Shown here one piece after another: positions 1 to 9,153 of a DNA stretch of 49,022 bases. The stretch is from Phycisphaera mikurensis NBRC 102666. GTDB taxonomy: Bacteria; Planctomycetota; Phycisphaerae; Phycisphaerales; SM1A02. The stretch spans positions 1 through 49,022 of the forward strand of contig CAMDCW010000003.1 in assembly GCA_945890745.1 (NCBI GenBank). Reading direction: 5' to 3'. How positions within the stretch are numbered: position 1 is the first letter of the stretch; the number at the start of each line of letters is the position of its first letter. The translations under genes were made by a program, and so were the position numbers. The notes under the pieces were generated by a model, which saw only the letters and a program-made list of their open reading frames with translations, made no database searches and was not told the DNA's origin.

Positions 1-647
1 GCCTTCGGTTCGCGTGGTACCGGGATCATTCGGTTGGCATCGCGCGGATCGCGGCGGTGCGTTCCAAACGGATCGGGCCTCCACATCATGGTGATGTGAC
101 CGTCGCCATCCATGTCGTCTGGACCATCTTCATCGGCGACACCATCGCCGTCACTGTCGACGGGCTTCTGTCCAGTGCGTGCGGAATGCGGAGTGTTTGC
201 GTTGGTGAACCACTCAGCGCGTCCGTCCGGATTCACCAATGGAATGAGGTAGAAAGTGCTGCGATCAACCAATTCGGTGATCTTGGGAATTGTGCCATAG
301 CCAGAGAGCAAGTACCACGCCGTATACAACACGGTCTCGCCAGCTTGGATCTCGTTGGCATGAATAGCGCCATCGATATACATGGCGGGCTTGGTGCCTT
401 CGTCGCCGGTCTGGCGATTGTTGATGACCATAGCCAAGAACGGTCGTCCCAGCGCAGTGGTGCCAATGCGCTCCACGCGGCACAGCGATGGATACGACTC
501 CGCCAACTTAAACATGTAGGACTGCAACGTCTCCACATCACTAAAGCGGTTGAATGGAATTTCAACTTTGGAAGCGATCTGCTGCTGGGCATGGGTAGCA
601 AAGCACAGGCCACATGCGAACACCGATGCAAGAAGGCGAATATTCAC
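1..647 (-). CDS. M14 zinc carboxypeptidase, 3' end cut by window edge
   Basis: Secreted M14-family metallocarboxypeptidase, expected to remove C-terminal residues from peptides outside the cytoplasm. About 215 residues are visible. A hydrophobic signal-like segment covers residues 3-20 and ends near a THA cleavage-like site. The first zinc motif HxxE is present as H96-A-N-E99, followed by the family NPDGR block at 139-143. Two Asp/Gly-rich EF-hand-like loops follow (about 164-184), as in bacterial M14 relatives with calcium-loop inserts. The third zinc ligand and catalytic Glu lie beyond the window. The start is a GTG whose GTGA overlaps the stop of the upstream gene. A GGAGGG site at 654-659, six bases upstream, decides this start and lies inside the previous gene, so translation is probably coupled. 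Last visible gene of the recG/ABC/DUF3299 unit. Confidence 0.85.
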   Translation of the reverse strand, partial: MNIRLLASVFACGLCFATHAQQQIASKVEIPFNRFSDVETLQSYMFKLAESYPSLCRVERIGTTALGRPFLAMVINNRQTGDEGTKPAMYIDGAIHANEIQAGETVLYTAWYLLSGYGTIPKITELVDRSTFYLIPLVNPDGRAEWFTNANTPHSARTGQKPVDSDGDGVADEDGPDDMDGDGHITMMWRPDPFGTHRRDPRDANRMIPVPREPK

Positions 648-2485
648 TTGCTGCCCTCCGCTTCGATTTTCTCTCCGTCACGGAACGCCCAACGCTGTGC
701 TGACTTACCGTTGTAGAGCAGTTCCACCGCCACCTCTTCACCGGGTGGCACGTTCACAAGCCATGAATACACGCGGGCGCTACCAGCATCAATTCCGCGA
801 ATCACGTCGTTGCGGTTGCCGGCCTGAATCCGATCCATCGGTGCTGAAATACGGATGACATGCGCCGGTGTGACCAGATCGGCACGACCTCCGCGCATGA
901 CCGATGGCAATCGACCAGTGTTAGTGAGGCGCGTTTCAATCCGCCACAGCGAAGGTCCCACTGCCAGCACGGTTGGCTCGGCAATGGCAATCTTCGGACG
1001 AGCGTCCGCAATGGCTGCGATGAACTTTGCACACGCCTCGCCCAAAGCGGGCACTTGAGCAATCGGCGGGTTCTCGCGGAAACCGGGCACCCATCCGCCC
1101 ACCTCAACGTTGCGCAATTGCGGATGATCCATACGAGTCCACGGGACGAACCCTGCGCCGTTGCACACGCGGTCACTGTATTCAAGCCAGGCTGCTGCTT
1201 CCGCGTCGGCAGGCTTGGGGGCGTCTTTCTTGTCCGCCTTCTTGTCCGCCGCTTTGTCTGCATTCGGGGCGTCTGCGGGCTTGGGCGCTTCCGGCGCCGG
1301 AGCATCCGGACGACCCCACAATGTTGAAGCAAATGTTGGGACGCCACGTTGAGCGTTCATCCACGCCACAAAGCTTCCGCCGCTATCACGCGCATCAGCT
1401 CGCTTCTGGCCGCTCAGTTCGCGCCATGACTTTGCAAGTTCTGCAAACGTTGCAACATCGGCTTCGTCAAGCATCACCGGCACTCCGCCCGGCGTGCGTG
1501 CCTTGCCGTCTGGGACATTGATCACCGTGTCATGGCGACCCAATACAAACGCAGCAAAAAGCGTTGGGTGCGACATCACAAAGTCAGCAATCGCCTTACT
1601 TTCCGGTGCAATCAACGGGTACGAGCCAGCTTCATCTTCAAATTCTGGCCATCGATGCGGAAAGTTCCGCTCCGGATCAATACCACCCAGCCAGTCCTCA
1701 GCGATGCGTCCATCTCCGTCCGTGTCAATGCCTTCAGTCCAAACGGCGTACACCGGAATTTCGCCCAACTTTGCATCGGGGCCACGCAGTAACCGTAGTT
1801 CTGCAGCGTCGGCGACCAGCGTTGGCGCGGTCCACGGCGTGGAATTTGCGGATGCGCGGATCTGCGTGATCAATCCGTCGCCGTTCAGATCACGCGGGCG
1901 GTCTTCCTCTCGATTGCCATCGCGATCATTGTCATGCACGATGCCGTCGCCGGAATAGTCGCGGCGCGGGTCGGTGGAAAATCCCTCCGCAGCATCAGGA
2001 TTGCCACGGGGGATGACATACACCGTTACCGTGCGAAGCATGTCAGCGTGATCGCGTGCGATCGCCTCGGCGGCAATCAATGCAGCCTCAGTACCGGACC
2101 AGCGCGGACCGTCCATGCCAGCAAGCATCAGGATGGCAGGGCGATCACTCGCCGTGGATGGATTGGCAGACAGTGTCAGCACCGGAATAGGACGTCGACC
2201 GGCGCTGTTGCCGATGTTGGAAAGCACCATGCTCGTTGGATAGCGCGCGCACAGGCTGTCGATCGCGGCAGTGAGCGATGCGGTGTTTCGTCGCTCCGCG
2301 GGCGTGGTGGTGGCGGCAGTTGGGGTGAGCACTGCAGTCGTGGCAGGCACCGCAGTCGCGGCGGGCACCTCAGCCACCTGAGGCGCGGCAGGCACCGCAC
2401 TTGCGTTGGGCACCGCCGTAGCGTCGGGCGCCGTGGGTGGAGTCTGCGAAAGCGCAAGCGTGACAGTCAGGCATACATGAATCAT
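644..2485 (-). CDS. M14-like protein with degenerate zinc site (probable pseudo-carboxypeptidase)
   Basis: Same fold family as the next gene but apparently without the first zinc motif. Aligning the two by eye, the HxxE segment is replaced by a stretch reading GMDGPRWSGTE, so both His and Glu are lost. The following NPD block and Asp/Gly-rich calcium-type loops are kept, as are a GRHD segment and a late HPQL...VEVGGW motif seen in planctomycete M14 proteins. A short signal-like N-terminus is followed by a long Ala/Pro/Val/Thr-rich linker, and a Lys/Ala/Asp-rich linker interrupts the C-terminal half. An ATG at 2485 is preferred because it begins the signal sequence; in-frame ATGs at 2497 and 2542 are possible. 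Probably a substrate-binding or regulatory partner of the active paralogue (inference). Confidence 0.75.
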   Translation of the reverse strand: MIHVCLTVTLALSQTPPTAPDATAVPNASAVPAAPQVAEVPAATAVPATTAVLTPTAATTTPAERRNTASLTAAIDSLCARYPTSMVLSNIGNSAGRRPIPVLTLSANPSTASDRPAILMLAGMDGPRWSGTEAALIAAEAIARDHADMLRTVTVYVIPRGNPDAAEGFSTDPRRDYSGDGIVHDNDRDGNREEDRPRDLNGDGLITQIRASANSTPWTAPTLVADAAELRLLRGPDAKLGEIPVYAVWTEGIDTDGDGRIAEDWLGGIDPERNFPHRWPEFEDEAGSYPLIAPESKAIADFVMSHPTLFAAFVLGRHDTVINVPDGKARTPGGVPVMLDEADVATFAELAKSWRELSGQKRADARDSGGSFVAWMNAQRGVPTFASTLWGRPDAPAPEAPKPADAPNADKAADKKADKKDAPKPADAEAAAWLEYSDRVCNGAGFVPWTRMDHPQLRNVEVGGWVPGFRENPPIAQVPALGEACAKFIAAIADARPKIAIAEPTVLAVGPSLWRIETRLTNTGRLPSVMRGGRADLVTPAHVIRISAPMDRIQAGNRNDVIRGIDAGSARVYSWLVNVPPGEEVAVELLYNGKSAQRWAFRDGEKIEAEGSK

Positions 2486-2563
2486 GGTGGGTTCCATCAA
2501 CGGGGTGCAGTCAGGCAGATCGCGTGGCGCAAGACGTTGCACGCATCGTTCATCAGGTTCGGA

Positions 2564-3442
2564 TTACAGCTCTGGTTTTGCGCCTTCAACCATCCGGGCG
2601 CCATCAAGGATATAGAGGCCAACCAGCCAATTCTCAACAAGGTATGGGTCCACGCGGAACGTCCCGCGCACGCCACCAAAGTTAAACGCGGCATGCCGAC
2701 CACCGCGCTTGGCTGGCTCAAGCAACTTCACTTCAATAGCGTCGTAGGGCGTGGGCGGAACACCAATGCAGCATCCATCCCACTGATTCAGCATGACGAT
2801 GAGTTCCTTCGTTTCACTCACCATCAGTGGGAACGCCTGATATCCATCAATCTCCAGCACCTTGCCGTGCAGGAGCGCAATCCGTTGCGGGATTTCACGC
2901 TCCTGGAGACGCGGCATGTAACTCTCTGATGCGCTGGCGAGGCACTCCCAGCTCACGCGATATGGTGACTCTGGAGTACCGAGTCCACGAATCTCATACT
3001 TGCCGTCTGCATAGAGCAACATCTCCCCAGTCTTGGCATCCTTCTTGGGGACGATGTTCCCCGGAACAACCTTGGCATCGTGAATCGTCTGGTCCAGGCC
3101 CAAGTCAACGGCGTCTGCTGCACGAACGATCGGTGGTTTTTCTGCGCCGGCAGTCGTTTCAGTCGCCGCGCCGGCGGTCGCGCCAGCAGCTGCGCCGGCA
3201 ATCGCGCCGGTTGTTGTCGCCGATGTTGCAGGGTTTGCAGCGCCCGTTGACGAACTCACCGTCGCTGCAGTTGCCGCACCAGTTGCCGCACTCGGCGCGC
3301 TTGGTGCTTCGGTATTCATGGCCACCGCTGCTGCGCTACCCGCAGGCTGCGCGGGCGACGAATCGTTGCCGGTCAGCGCCAGTACCACTGCGAATCCCGC
3401 GAGGCCAGCGCCTACAATCCAAATGATTCTGGTTCCGTTCAT
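2564..3442 (-). CDS. DUF3299 family membrane-anchored protein
   Basis: Predicted 292-residue envelope protein. Residues 5-24 form a single membrane anchor or uncleaved signal, residues 25-100 are an Ala/Thr/Gly/Ser-rich linker, and the C-terminal domain (about 110-285) matches DUF3299: a hydrophobic strand, then WDGCCIGVPP with adjacent cysteines 224-225, then a conserved segment leading into VKLLEP. The family's biochemical role is not established to my knowledge, but DUF3299 genes often sit beside FtsX-type ABC transporter genes, as here. The start is fixed by a GAGGAA Shine-Dalgarno at 3449-3454, which straddles the stop codon of the permease gene; the upstream 36 codons of open frame are therefore probably untranslated. 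Co-transcription with the transporter is very likely. Confidence 0.8.
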   Translation of the reverse strand: MNGTRIIWIVGAGLAGFAVVLALTGNDSSPAQPAGSAAAVAMNTEAPSAPSAATGAATAATVSSSTGAANPATSATTTGAIAGAAAGATAGAATETTAGAEKPPIVRAADAVDLGLDQTIHDAKVVPGNIVPKKDAKTGEMLLYADGKYEIRGLGTPESPYRVSWECLASASESYMPRLQEREIPQRIALLHGKVLEIDGYQAFPLMVSETKELIVMLNQWDGCCIGVPPTPYDAIEVKLLEPAKRGGRHAAFNFGGVRGTFRVDPYLVENWLVGLYILDGARMVEGAKPEL

Positions 3443-3452
3443 TGCCACTTCC

Positions 3453-4757
3453 TCATGCTGCAGGTCGAAGGTTGTCTGCCACGGGAACTTGGTACGCACG
3501 CCACGCAGGCAGAATTCCGGCAATGCCACCGAGCGCCACCGCGCCACCAAGGACGATCACCGTACTTCGTGGATCAAGTGTCGGATCAATGACGAGCCCG
3601 ATGGACGCCTTCAGCCACGCGCTCGCGGCGATTCCACCAAGCAGTGCCAGCACGATCCCTGAAAGCGCTCCGGCCATGGTGATGACCAAACTTTCCGTCA
3701 ACACCAGCCCAAACACGCGCCCTTGGCTCGCCCCCAACACTCGCAAGACGGCGATCTGCCGTGTTCGCGCCGCCATGGAGTTGTACAGGGCAAGCATGGT
3801 GCTCAATGAGCTTGAAATCAATACCACCACTGCCATTCCAATGAATATGCCGTCCACATTGGACACAATTTCAAACAGCTTCTGGATCTGTTGCGCCGGT
3901 TGCGCCACCACGATCGCCGTATCGCGTCGCAGCGTGTCAAACTGCTGCTGCATCGCGGCGCTGGCATCGCTACCGGGGCGGGTTGGCAGTCGCAGCAGAA
4001 TGCCGGTCACTTTGCGATCGTCATCTTCCAGGTCTGCTGCAGTCGTGATGCCGGAAATGCCCGCTCGCTCGCGACGATCGAAGGCGTGCAGAATCCAACT
4101 TGATTCAAGGTCAATGAAGAGCGCGCGGTCATGGGCACTCCCGGTCGGCTCAAGTACGCCGACAACTTTGAATGGATATTCGGTGTGCACATGACCAGCA
4201 TGCTCATCCGGCTCGCTGCCCTCGCGGCTCGCCCCTGAGCCGTGGGTAAGAAACACCTCTTGACCAAGGCGAAGTCCCGAGGCTTTGGCCGCCGCTGATC
4301 CCAGCACAATCTCAAACGGCCGCTCAAAGAACTTTCCACTTGCCAGTTTCCATGGCTCGCCCGCCACGGGCTCGAACTTGGAAAAGAAGTCAGTCGATGT
4401 TGCCATCGTTGGAGAGCCGCGGTAGCTGTCGCCTTGTTGGGTTGGAATCGCCCACTGATACGGGAACGCACCACGAATCGATTGATACTTGCTCCAAGCG
4501 ATTGGATTGGATGGGGCGTTGGCATAAAAAATGCCGTTGAGTACAGCCACTAGCGGGCTTGGGTCAGCGCTCACTAGCAAGTGAATATTCCCCGAACCCC
4601 GGTCGAATGCTCCACGCGCCGCCGTTCGCATACCAAACAGCACCAAGAGGAGCGCAACGCTGGTCGCCACCATGCCGATGGTGATCCATGTCGATAGCGG
4701 GCGCGCTCGCAAGCTGCGCATGACGATTTGCCAGTCGGTCAAGGTCTTTGCACTCAT
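3453..4757 (-). CDS. ABC transporter permease, FtsX/MacB type, with His-rich loop
   Basis: Inner-membrane permease of 434 residues with the MacB/LolC layout: one N-terminal membrane helix (about 22-43), a large periplasmic domain (about 45-285), then three C-terminal helices (about 292-315, 335-370 and 390-420). It should pair with the ATPase encoded immediately upstream, whose stop overlaps this start by ATGA. The periplasmic domain carries a His/Asp/Glu-rich loop at residues 184-191 (H186, H189 and H191, plus H172 nearby), unusual for lipoprotein-release permeases and suggestive of metal binding. The substrate is unknown. With the DUF3299 gene downstream, the arrangement resembles small transporter loci linked to metal uptake in gamma-proteobacteria (recalled, not checked). 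Confidence 0.85.
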   Translation of the reverse strand: MSAKTLTDWQIVMRSLRARPLSTWITIGMVATSVALLLVLFGMRTAARGAFDRGSGNIHLLVSADPSPLVAVLNGIFYANAPSNPIAWSKYQSIRGAFPYQWAIPTQQGDSYRGSPTMATSTDFFSKFEPVAGEPWKLASGKFFERPFEIVLGSAAAKASGLRLGQEVFLTHGSGASREGSEPDEHAGHVHTEYPFKVVGVLEPTGSAHDRALFIDLESSWILHAFDRRERAGISGITTAADLEDDDRKVTGILLRLPTRPGSDASAAMQQQFDTLRRDTAIVVAQPAQQIQKLFEIVSNVDGIFIGMAVVVLISSSLSTMLALYNSMAARTRQIAVLRVLGASQGRVFGLVLTESLVITMAGALSGIVLALLGGIAASAWLKASIGLVIDPTLDPRSTVIVLGGAVALGGIAGILPAWRAYQVPVADNLRPAA

Positions 4758-5425
4758 CGCGCGGCTCCTGCAATCATTGCATCAATCGATTCAATCCGCG
4801 CAAAGCGCGCTCGCATTGACGGGTCGTGGCTGGTGCACAGGAGCGCGGCACCTTCGGCGCGGCATGCTGATTGGATCAGGTCCATGGCGGTCTCCGTGTT
4901 CTCTGGGTCAAGGCTGGCCGTTGGCTCATCAGCAAGCACGAGAGCGGGGCGTGCCGCCAGCGCTCGCGCCACGGCCACGCGCTGTTGTTGGCCAACCGAA
5001 AGCCGGTCCACCTCAGCGTCCGCGTCGGCAATTCCGAGCGTGGAGAGCAGGGCGCGCGCGCGATGTTCGTGTTCGGCCACTGGCATCGAACTAAACATCA
5101 GCGCTGCAAAGACATTCTCAAGCGCCGTGAATCCGTGCAACAGGTTGAAGGTCTGGAAGATCATTCCAATGCTGCGTCCGCGCGCTTCGTCTCGCGCTGC
5201 GCCCCGCAGGGTGTCCATGCGAACGCCGGCCACTTCGACTGATCCACTTCCAGGTTCGCGCAACCCAGCAACCACCTGCAGCAGGGTGCTCTTGCCGCGT
5301 CCGGAGCCGCCGACAAGCAACACATGGTCGCCAGCTTCCACCTGCAAGTGCGGCACCGATAGTGCCCACGAGGCGTCTGGATACGAGAATCGGAGATCGC
5401 GGATGGTGAGTGCAGGTACGGGCAT
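4754..5425 (-). CDS. ABC transporter ATP-binding protein, LolD/MacB type
   Basis: Cytoplasmic ATPase subunit of 223 residues energising the FtsX-type permease encoded next. Seen in order: Walker A GGSGRGKST (39-47), Q-loop Gln91, signature LSVGQ (142-146) followed by QQRVAVARA, Walker B LVLADEP (162-168) and switch His200. The size fits the LolD family. Two starts compete. ATG 5425 begins directly before the first beta-strand and is reported. A GTG at 5506 overlaps the recG stop as GTGA and would add 27 residues that do not look like family sequence, though the coupling arrangement recurs elsewhere in this window. The signature has Val where many relatives have Gly (LSGGQ), a mild departure also seen in functional transporters. 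Confidence 0.9.
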   Translation of the reverse strand: MPVPALTIRDLRFSYPDASWALSVPHLQVEAGDHVLLVGGSGRGKSTLLQVVAGLREPGSGSVEVAGVRMDTLRGAARDEARGRSIGMIFQTFNLLHGFTALENVFAALMFSSMPVAEHEHRARALLSTLGIADADAEVDRLSVGQQQRVAVARALAARPALVLADEPTASLDPENTETAMDLIQSACRAEGAALLCTSHDPSMRARFARIESIDAMIAGAAR

Positions 5426-5502
5426 CAGGGACGGAAGTCTACGCCCGATACCGTTGCTTACGGCACTCGCAGCGGTGCTTCGCTGCGCAATTTCACCCAC
5501 TA

Positions 5503-7608
5503 TCACGCCACATCGGCAAGGCCCAGCGCGCCGCCATAGGAATGCATGAGTTTGCGGCGTAGCAAGCGATGTTCAGGCGCGCTGAGATCCCCGTCCCGTT
5601 CGATCCAGTCCTTGGCGTCACGGCGCGCAAGGCGCAGCAATTCCATGTCGTGCATCAGGTCGGCCACTTTGAACGGCGGAAGCCCGCTTTGGCGGCTGCC
5701 AAACAGTTCCCCGGGTCCACGAATCGCCAAGTCAAGTTCGGCGATTTCGAATCCGTCATCCGTGCTGCCAATGGCATCAAGGCGTTTGCGCGCATCGTCT
5801 GTCATCGGCTCGCCGATGAACACGCACAGACTTTTGCGCAGGCCGCGCCCAACTCGGCCGCGCAGTTGGTGAAGTTGTGCTAGCCCAAATCGATCGGCAT
5901 GTTCCACCACCATGAGCGATGCATTGGCAACATCAACGCCCACCTCAATGACTACCGTTGCTACAAGTACATCCAGTTCGCCGCGCCGAAACGCGTCCAT
6001 GGTTCTTTCGCGATCATCGCGCGCCAATTGACCGTGCACAACGCCCACGCGCAATCCTGCAAAAACACCCGCCGACAGTGCGCGCGCGGTTCCTTCAGCA
6101 TCCTTGAGACCCATGGCACTCTCTTCAACCGCGGGCACCACCACGTAGCACTGCTCGCCTCCATCAATGCGCGAGCGCAGGTACGTGTACACCTCGGTTT
6201 CCTTGTCGCGACCAACCACCCGGGTAGTGACTGGTTGCCGACCGGCTGGCCGCGTTCGTATCACTGAGACATCAAGATCGCCAAATACTGTGAGCGAAAG
6301 CGTGCGCGGAATCGGCGTGGCAGTCATCACTAAAATGTGTGGGACCTCGCCGGTTTCGCGGGCAACCTTGGCGCGCATGGCCGCGCGTTGTTCAACACCG
6401 AACCGATGCTGCTCATCGATAACCGCGAGTGAAAGGTTCCGAAACACCGCGCCTTCCAAGAGCAGCGCATGCGTGCCAACCGCAATCTGGCTTTCACCCG
6501 TTGCGATCCGCTCCAGCGCCGCGCGCCGCGCCGCAGCACCCAAACTGCCCGTCAACAACTCCACGCGCACATCACTTCCAGCAAGAAATCGTCCGATCGA
6601 CGCACCGTGTTGTTCAGCAAGCAACTCCGTTGGCGCCACGATCGCCGCCTGGCCGCCAGCAGCCACCGCCGCCAACATTCCATACAGCGCCACCGCGGTC
6701 TTGCCACTACCCACGTCTCCCTGCAACAACCGATTCATGGGAACCACGGCGGCAATGTCACCAGCAATCTCCGCACACGCACGATCTTGTTCCGACGTAA
6801 ACACAAACGGAAACCGCGACCGGATCCGCGCGTCGACCGCCGCCGTCACCGGAACTGAAGCTGCTTTCGCCCCCTCCCGCATCTGGCGCTTCTTCATCAT
6901 GACGCCCAGTTGCAGGAGGAGCAATTCTTCAAACGCCAGCCGGCGCCGTGCCTCCCGTTGTTCGTCCATATCTTGCGGCGCGTGCATGCGGCGATAGCAC
7001 TCCGAGAGCGGCGGCAGCGCTCGCGAGGCGCGGTACTCGGCTGGCAGCGGGTCCTCAACGTGCGTCAGCAGTCCGGCCAGCGCAGGCACCATGGCTCGCT
7101 CAATCTGCGCGCTACTGATCTCTTCGCTGGCGGGGTAAATCGGTCGCAATCGCTCCGAACGTGGCGCAGCTTCCACGGCGCCTTCAGGCTCCCAGCGCGG
7201 ATTGGTCAGTTCCAAGTACTTGCCACGCAGTTTCGCTTGGCCTTGAATGACTCCCTTGGCTCCCGGATGCAGTTTCTGCCGCATCCACGGCGCGTGGAAC
7301 CAGACCGCGCGCACGGTGCCCGTGTCGTCTTCAAAGGTTGCCTCCGAGCGGGGCTTCGGCCGCGGCGTGTGCCGAACCGAGGCAACCTCTACGCGCAATG
7401 CCGCAATGGGGGTTTCGCCGCGTTCGCACAGTTCGATCAGGTCCGCGACGGTTCGCTCGCCGCGGTCGTGTTCGTAGCGCATCGGGAAGTGCCGGAGCAG
7501 GTCGCCCGCGGTGGCCAAGCCAAGGTGTCGAAACGAACGACCCACCTGCGGTCCCACGCCGGGGAACGCCTCGATAGGAGTAGATGGCCGAAGTTCGGTG
7601 TTCTTCAT
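5503..7608 (-). CDS. recG: ATP-dependent DNA helicase RecG
   Basis: Branch-migrating SF2 helicase of 701 residues that remodels stalled replication forks and Holliday junctions. It has an N-terminal wedge/OB-fold region beginning with a helix-hairpin-helix-like FPGVGPQVGRSF (15-26), Walker A GDVGSGKT (297-304), the RecG-type box II DEQHRFGVEQ, motif III MTATPIPRTL, and the C-terminal helicase half with QLRGRVGRG. Length is normal. The start is ATG 7608, just before the family N-terminus; an open frame extends further upstream but runs into xseA on the opposite strand. The gene is divergent from xseA, with about 32 bases between starts, and is the first gene of the leftward unit, ending in a GTGA overlap with the possible longer start of the ATPase gene. 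Confidence 0.95.
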   Translation of the reverse strand: MKNTELRPSTPIEAFPGVGPQVGRSFRHLGLATAGDLLRHFPMRYEHDRGERTVADLIELCERGETPIAALRVEVASVRHTPRPKPRSEATFEDDTGTVRAVWFHAPWMRQKLHPGAKGVIQGQAKLRGKYLELTNPRWEPEGAVEAAPRSERLRPIYPASEEISSAQIERAMVPALAGLLTHVEDPLPAEYRASRALPPLSECYRRMHAPQDMDEQREARRRLAFEELLLLQLGVMMKKRQMREGAKAASVPVTAAVDARIRSRFPFVFTSEQDRACAEIAGDIAAVVPMNRLLQGDVGSGKTAVALYGMLAAVAAGGQAAIVAPTELLAEQHGASIGRFLAGSDVRVELLTGSLGAAARRAALERIATGESQIAVGTHALLLEGAVFRNLSLAVIDEQHRFGVEQRAAMRAKVARETGEVPHILVMTATPIPRTLSLTVFGDLDVSVIRTRPAGRQPVTTRVVGRDKETEVYTYLRSRIDGGEQCYVVVPAVEESAMGLKDAEGTARALSAGVFAGLRVGVVHGQLARDDRERTMDAFRRGELDVLVATVVIEVGVDVANASLMVVEHADRFGLAQLHQLRGRVGRGLRKSLCVFIGEPMTDDARKRLDAIGSTDDGFEIAELDLAIRGPGELFGSRQSGLPPFKVADLMHDMELLRLARRDAKDWIERDGDLSAPEHRLLRRKLMHSYGGALGLADVA

Positions 7609-7640
7609 GCGCTGCCTTGAGCGACCGTATCGTATCGGTC

Positions 7641-9128
7641 GTGTCGAGAGTGCCCTTTGATCCCCAACGAGCGCGCGGTGGATTGTTTGATCCACCCAAA
7701 GTTGCCGCACCGAATGCCGGAGCCGCCCCGGCCGCGGCCACTTCGGGCGCTTCGTCCGCCGCCGCGCCGCCACCCATCACGGTCACCGAAGCGAGCAGTG
7801 TCATTCGACGCGCCGTTGAATCGGCGGGCCGCCAGCGCATTGTGGGTGAGGTTTCTAATTTCACGCATCGCGAACATTGGTACTTCACGCTCAAGGACGA
7901 CAAGAGCCAACTTGAATGCGTGATGTGGGCCAGTGCCAATGCGCGCAGCGCCATCACGCCAGCAAACGGCATGCAGGTGATTCTCACTGGTGACCCAACG
8001 CACTGGGGTCCACGCGGCCGCACGCAGTTGGTAGTCACGCGGGTCGAGCGTGTAGGTGAAGGCTCGCTGCAACAGCGTTATGAAGAGCTGTGCCGAACGC
8101 TGCGCGAACAGGGCTACTTTGACGAAGCGCGCAAGTGTCCGCTCCCGGATTACCCGCGCGCAATCGCTGTCATCACCAGCGCCACCGGCGCTGCGCTCCA
8201 GGATGTCCTGCGCACCGCCCGCCTGCGTGCGCCATTTGTGCGCATTCTGGTGGTTGATGTTCCAGTGCAGGGCGATGCCGCTGCGCCCGCGATCGCCCGC
8301 GCCATTGACGCCGTCGATCGGCGTGCCGATGAGCTGGGAATTGATGCAATGATCGTCACCCGCGGTGGCGGAAGTTTGGAAGACTTGTGGGCATTTAACG
8401 AGCGAATCGTGGCGGATGCGGTGTTCCGCGCCACCACTCCGGTGGTCGCCGCCATCGGTCACGAATCGGACACCACCATCATTGAATTGGTGGCGGACCA
8501 GCGCGCCTCTACGCCGACGGCCGCGGTCATGGCACTGCTTCCAGATAGTGAAGGAATGACGCAGCAGACCGATCATCTGCACGACCGCCTGCAATTCTTG
8601 ATGCGCCGCCGGATTCATGAGTTGCGCCGAACCGTGGAGTCGCACGCCCGACACACCATGTTCCGATCGCCCACTGCGGTGATTGATCTGCATCGCGCTG
8701 CGCTGTTACGCAGTGTGGCGCGCCTGGCGCTGGCTGCCCGCGCTCGGATCAACAGTACGCGGCACCGCCTGTCCGACGCTCGCACTCGTTTCGAGCGCCA
8801 CCGTCCCGCCGCTCGGCACGCCGCGGCCCGCGAGCGACTCTTTGGCCTGGAGGCACGGCTGCACAGCGCCGCACGTAGAACCATCGGCGACTTACGTTCG
8901 CAACTCGCGGGTGCCGATCGCCAATTGCGCCTGCTGGGACCGGGCGAAACGCTCGCGCGCGGTTGGTCGCTCACGTTTGCCGCCGATGGCACGCTCATTC
9001 GCAGTGCCGCCGATGCGCGGCCGGGTCAGGAAATCGAATCTCGTCTGGCCGACGGCACGGTGCGATCGCGGGTGATTTCTCCTGGTGTTTCCGCGGCTCC
9101 AAGCCTCTTTGATCCACCTGCCGGGTAA
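7641..9128 (+). CDS. xseA: Exodeoxyribonuclease VII large subunit
   Basis: Catalytic subunit of ExoVII, which degrades single-stranded DNA in both directions to oligonucleotides together with XseB. The N-terminal OB-fold (VGEVSNFTHREHWYFTLKD, about 67-85) is typical, followed by the core with ITSATGAALQD, the TRGGGSLEDLWAFNE catalytic-core motif and VVAAIGHESDTTIIELVAD, then an Arg/Ala-rich helical C-terminus. About 495 residues. The first 45 residues are Pro/Ala-rich and not conserved. The start is uncertain: GTG 7641, GTG 7650 or an ATG at 7584 that would lie inside the recG 5' end. No clear Shine-Dalgarno. xseB follows after 25 bases, so the two subunits are probably co-transcribed. Confidence 0.93.
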   Translation: MSRVPFDPQRARGGLFDPPKVAAPNAGAAPAAATSGASSAAAPPPITVTEASSVIRRAVESAGRQRIVGEVSNFTHREHWYFTLKDDKSQLECVMWASANARSAITPANGMQVILTGDPTHWGPRGRTQLVVTRVERVGEGSLQQRYEELCRTLREQGYFDEARKCPLPDYPRAIAVITSATGAALQDVLRTARLRAPFVRILVVDVPVQGDAAAPAIARAIDAVDRRADELGIDAMIVTRGGGSLEDLWAFNERIVADAVFRATTPVVAAIGHESDTTIIELVADQRASTPTAAVMALLPDSEGMTQQTDHLHDRLQFLMRRRIHELRRTVESHARHTMFRSPTAVIDLHRAALLRSVARLALAARARINSTRHRLSDARTRFERHRPAARHAAARERLFGLEARLHSAARRTIGDLRSQLAGADRQLRLLGPGETLARGWSLTFAADGTLIRSAADARPGQEIESRLADGTVRSRVISPGVSAAPSLFDPPAG

Positions 9129-9153
9129 TCTCTTTACTAATCAGCACACACGT

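Noticed and set aside
7605-8693. 362-codon minus-strand open frame inside xseA
   Set aside because: Antisense to conserved ExoVII motifs; no domain features.
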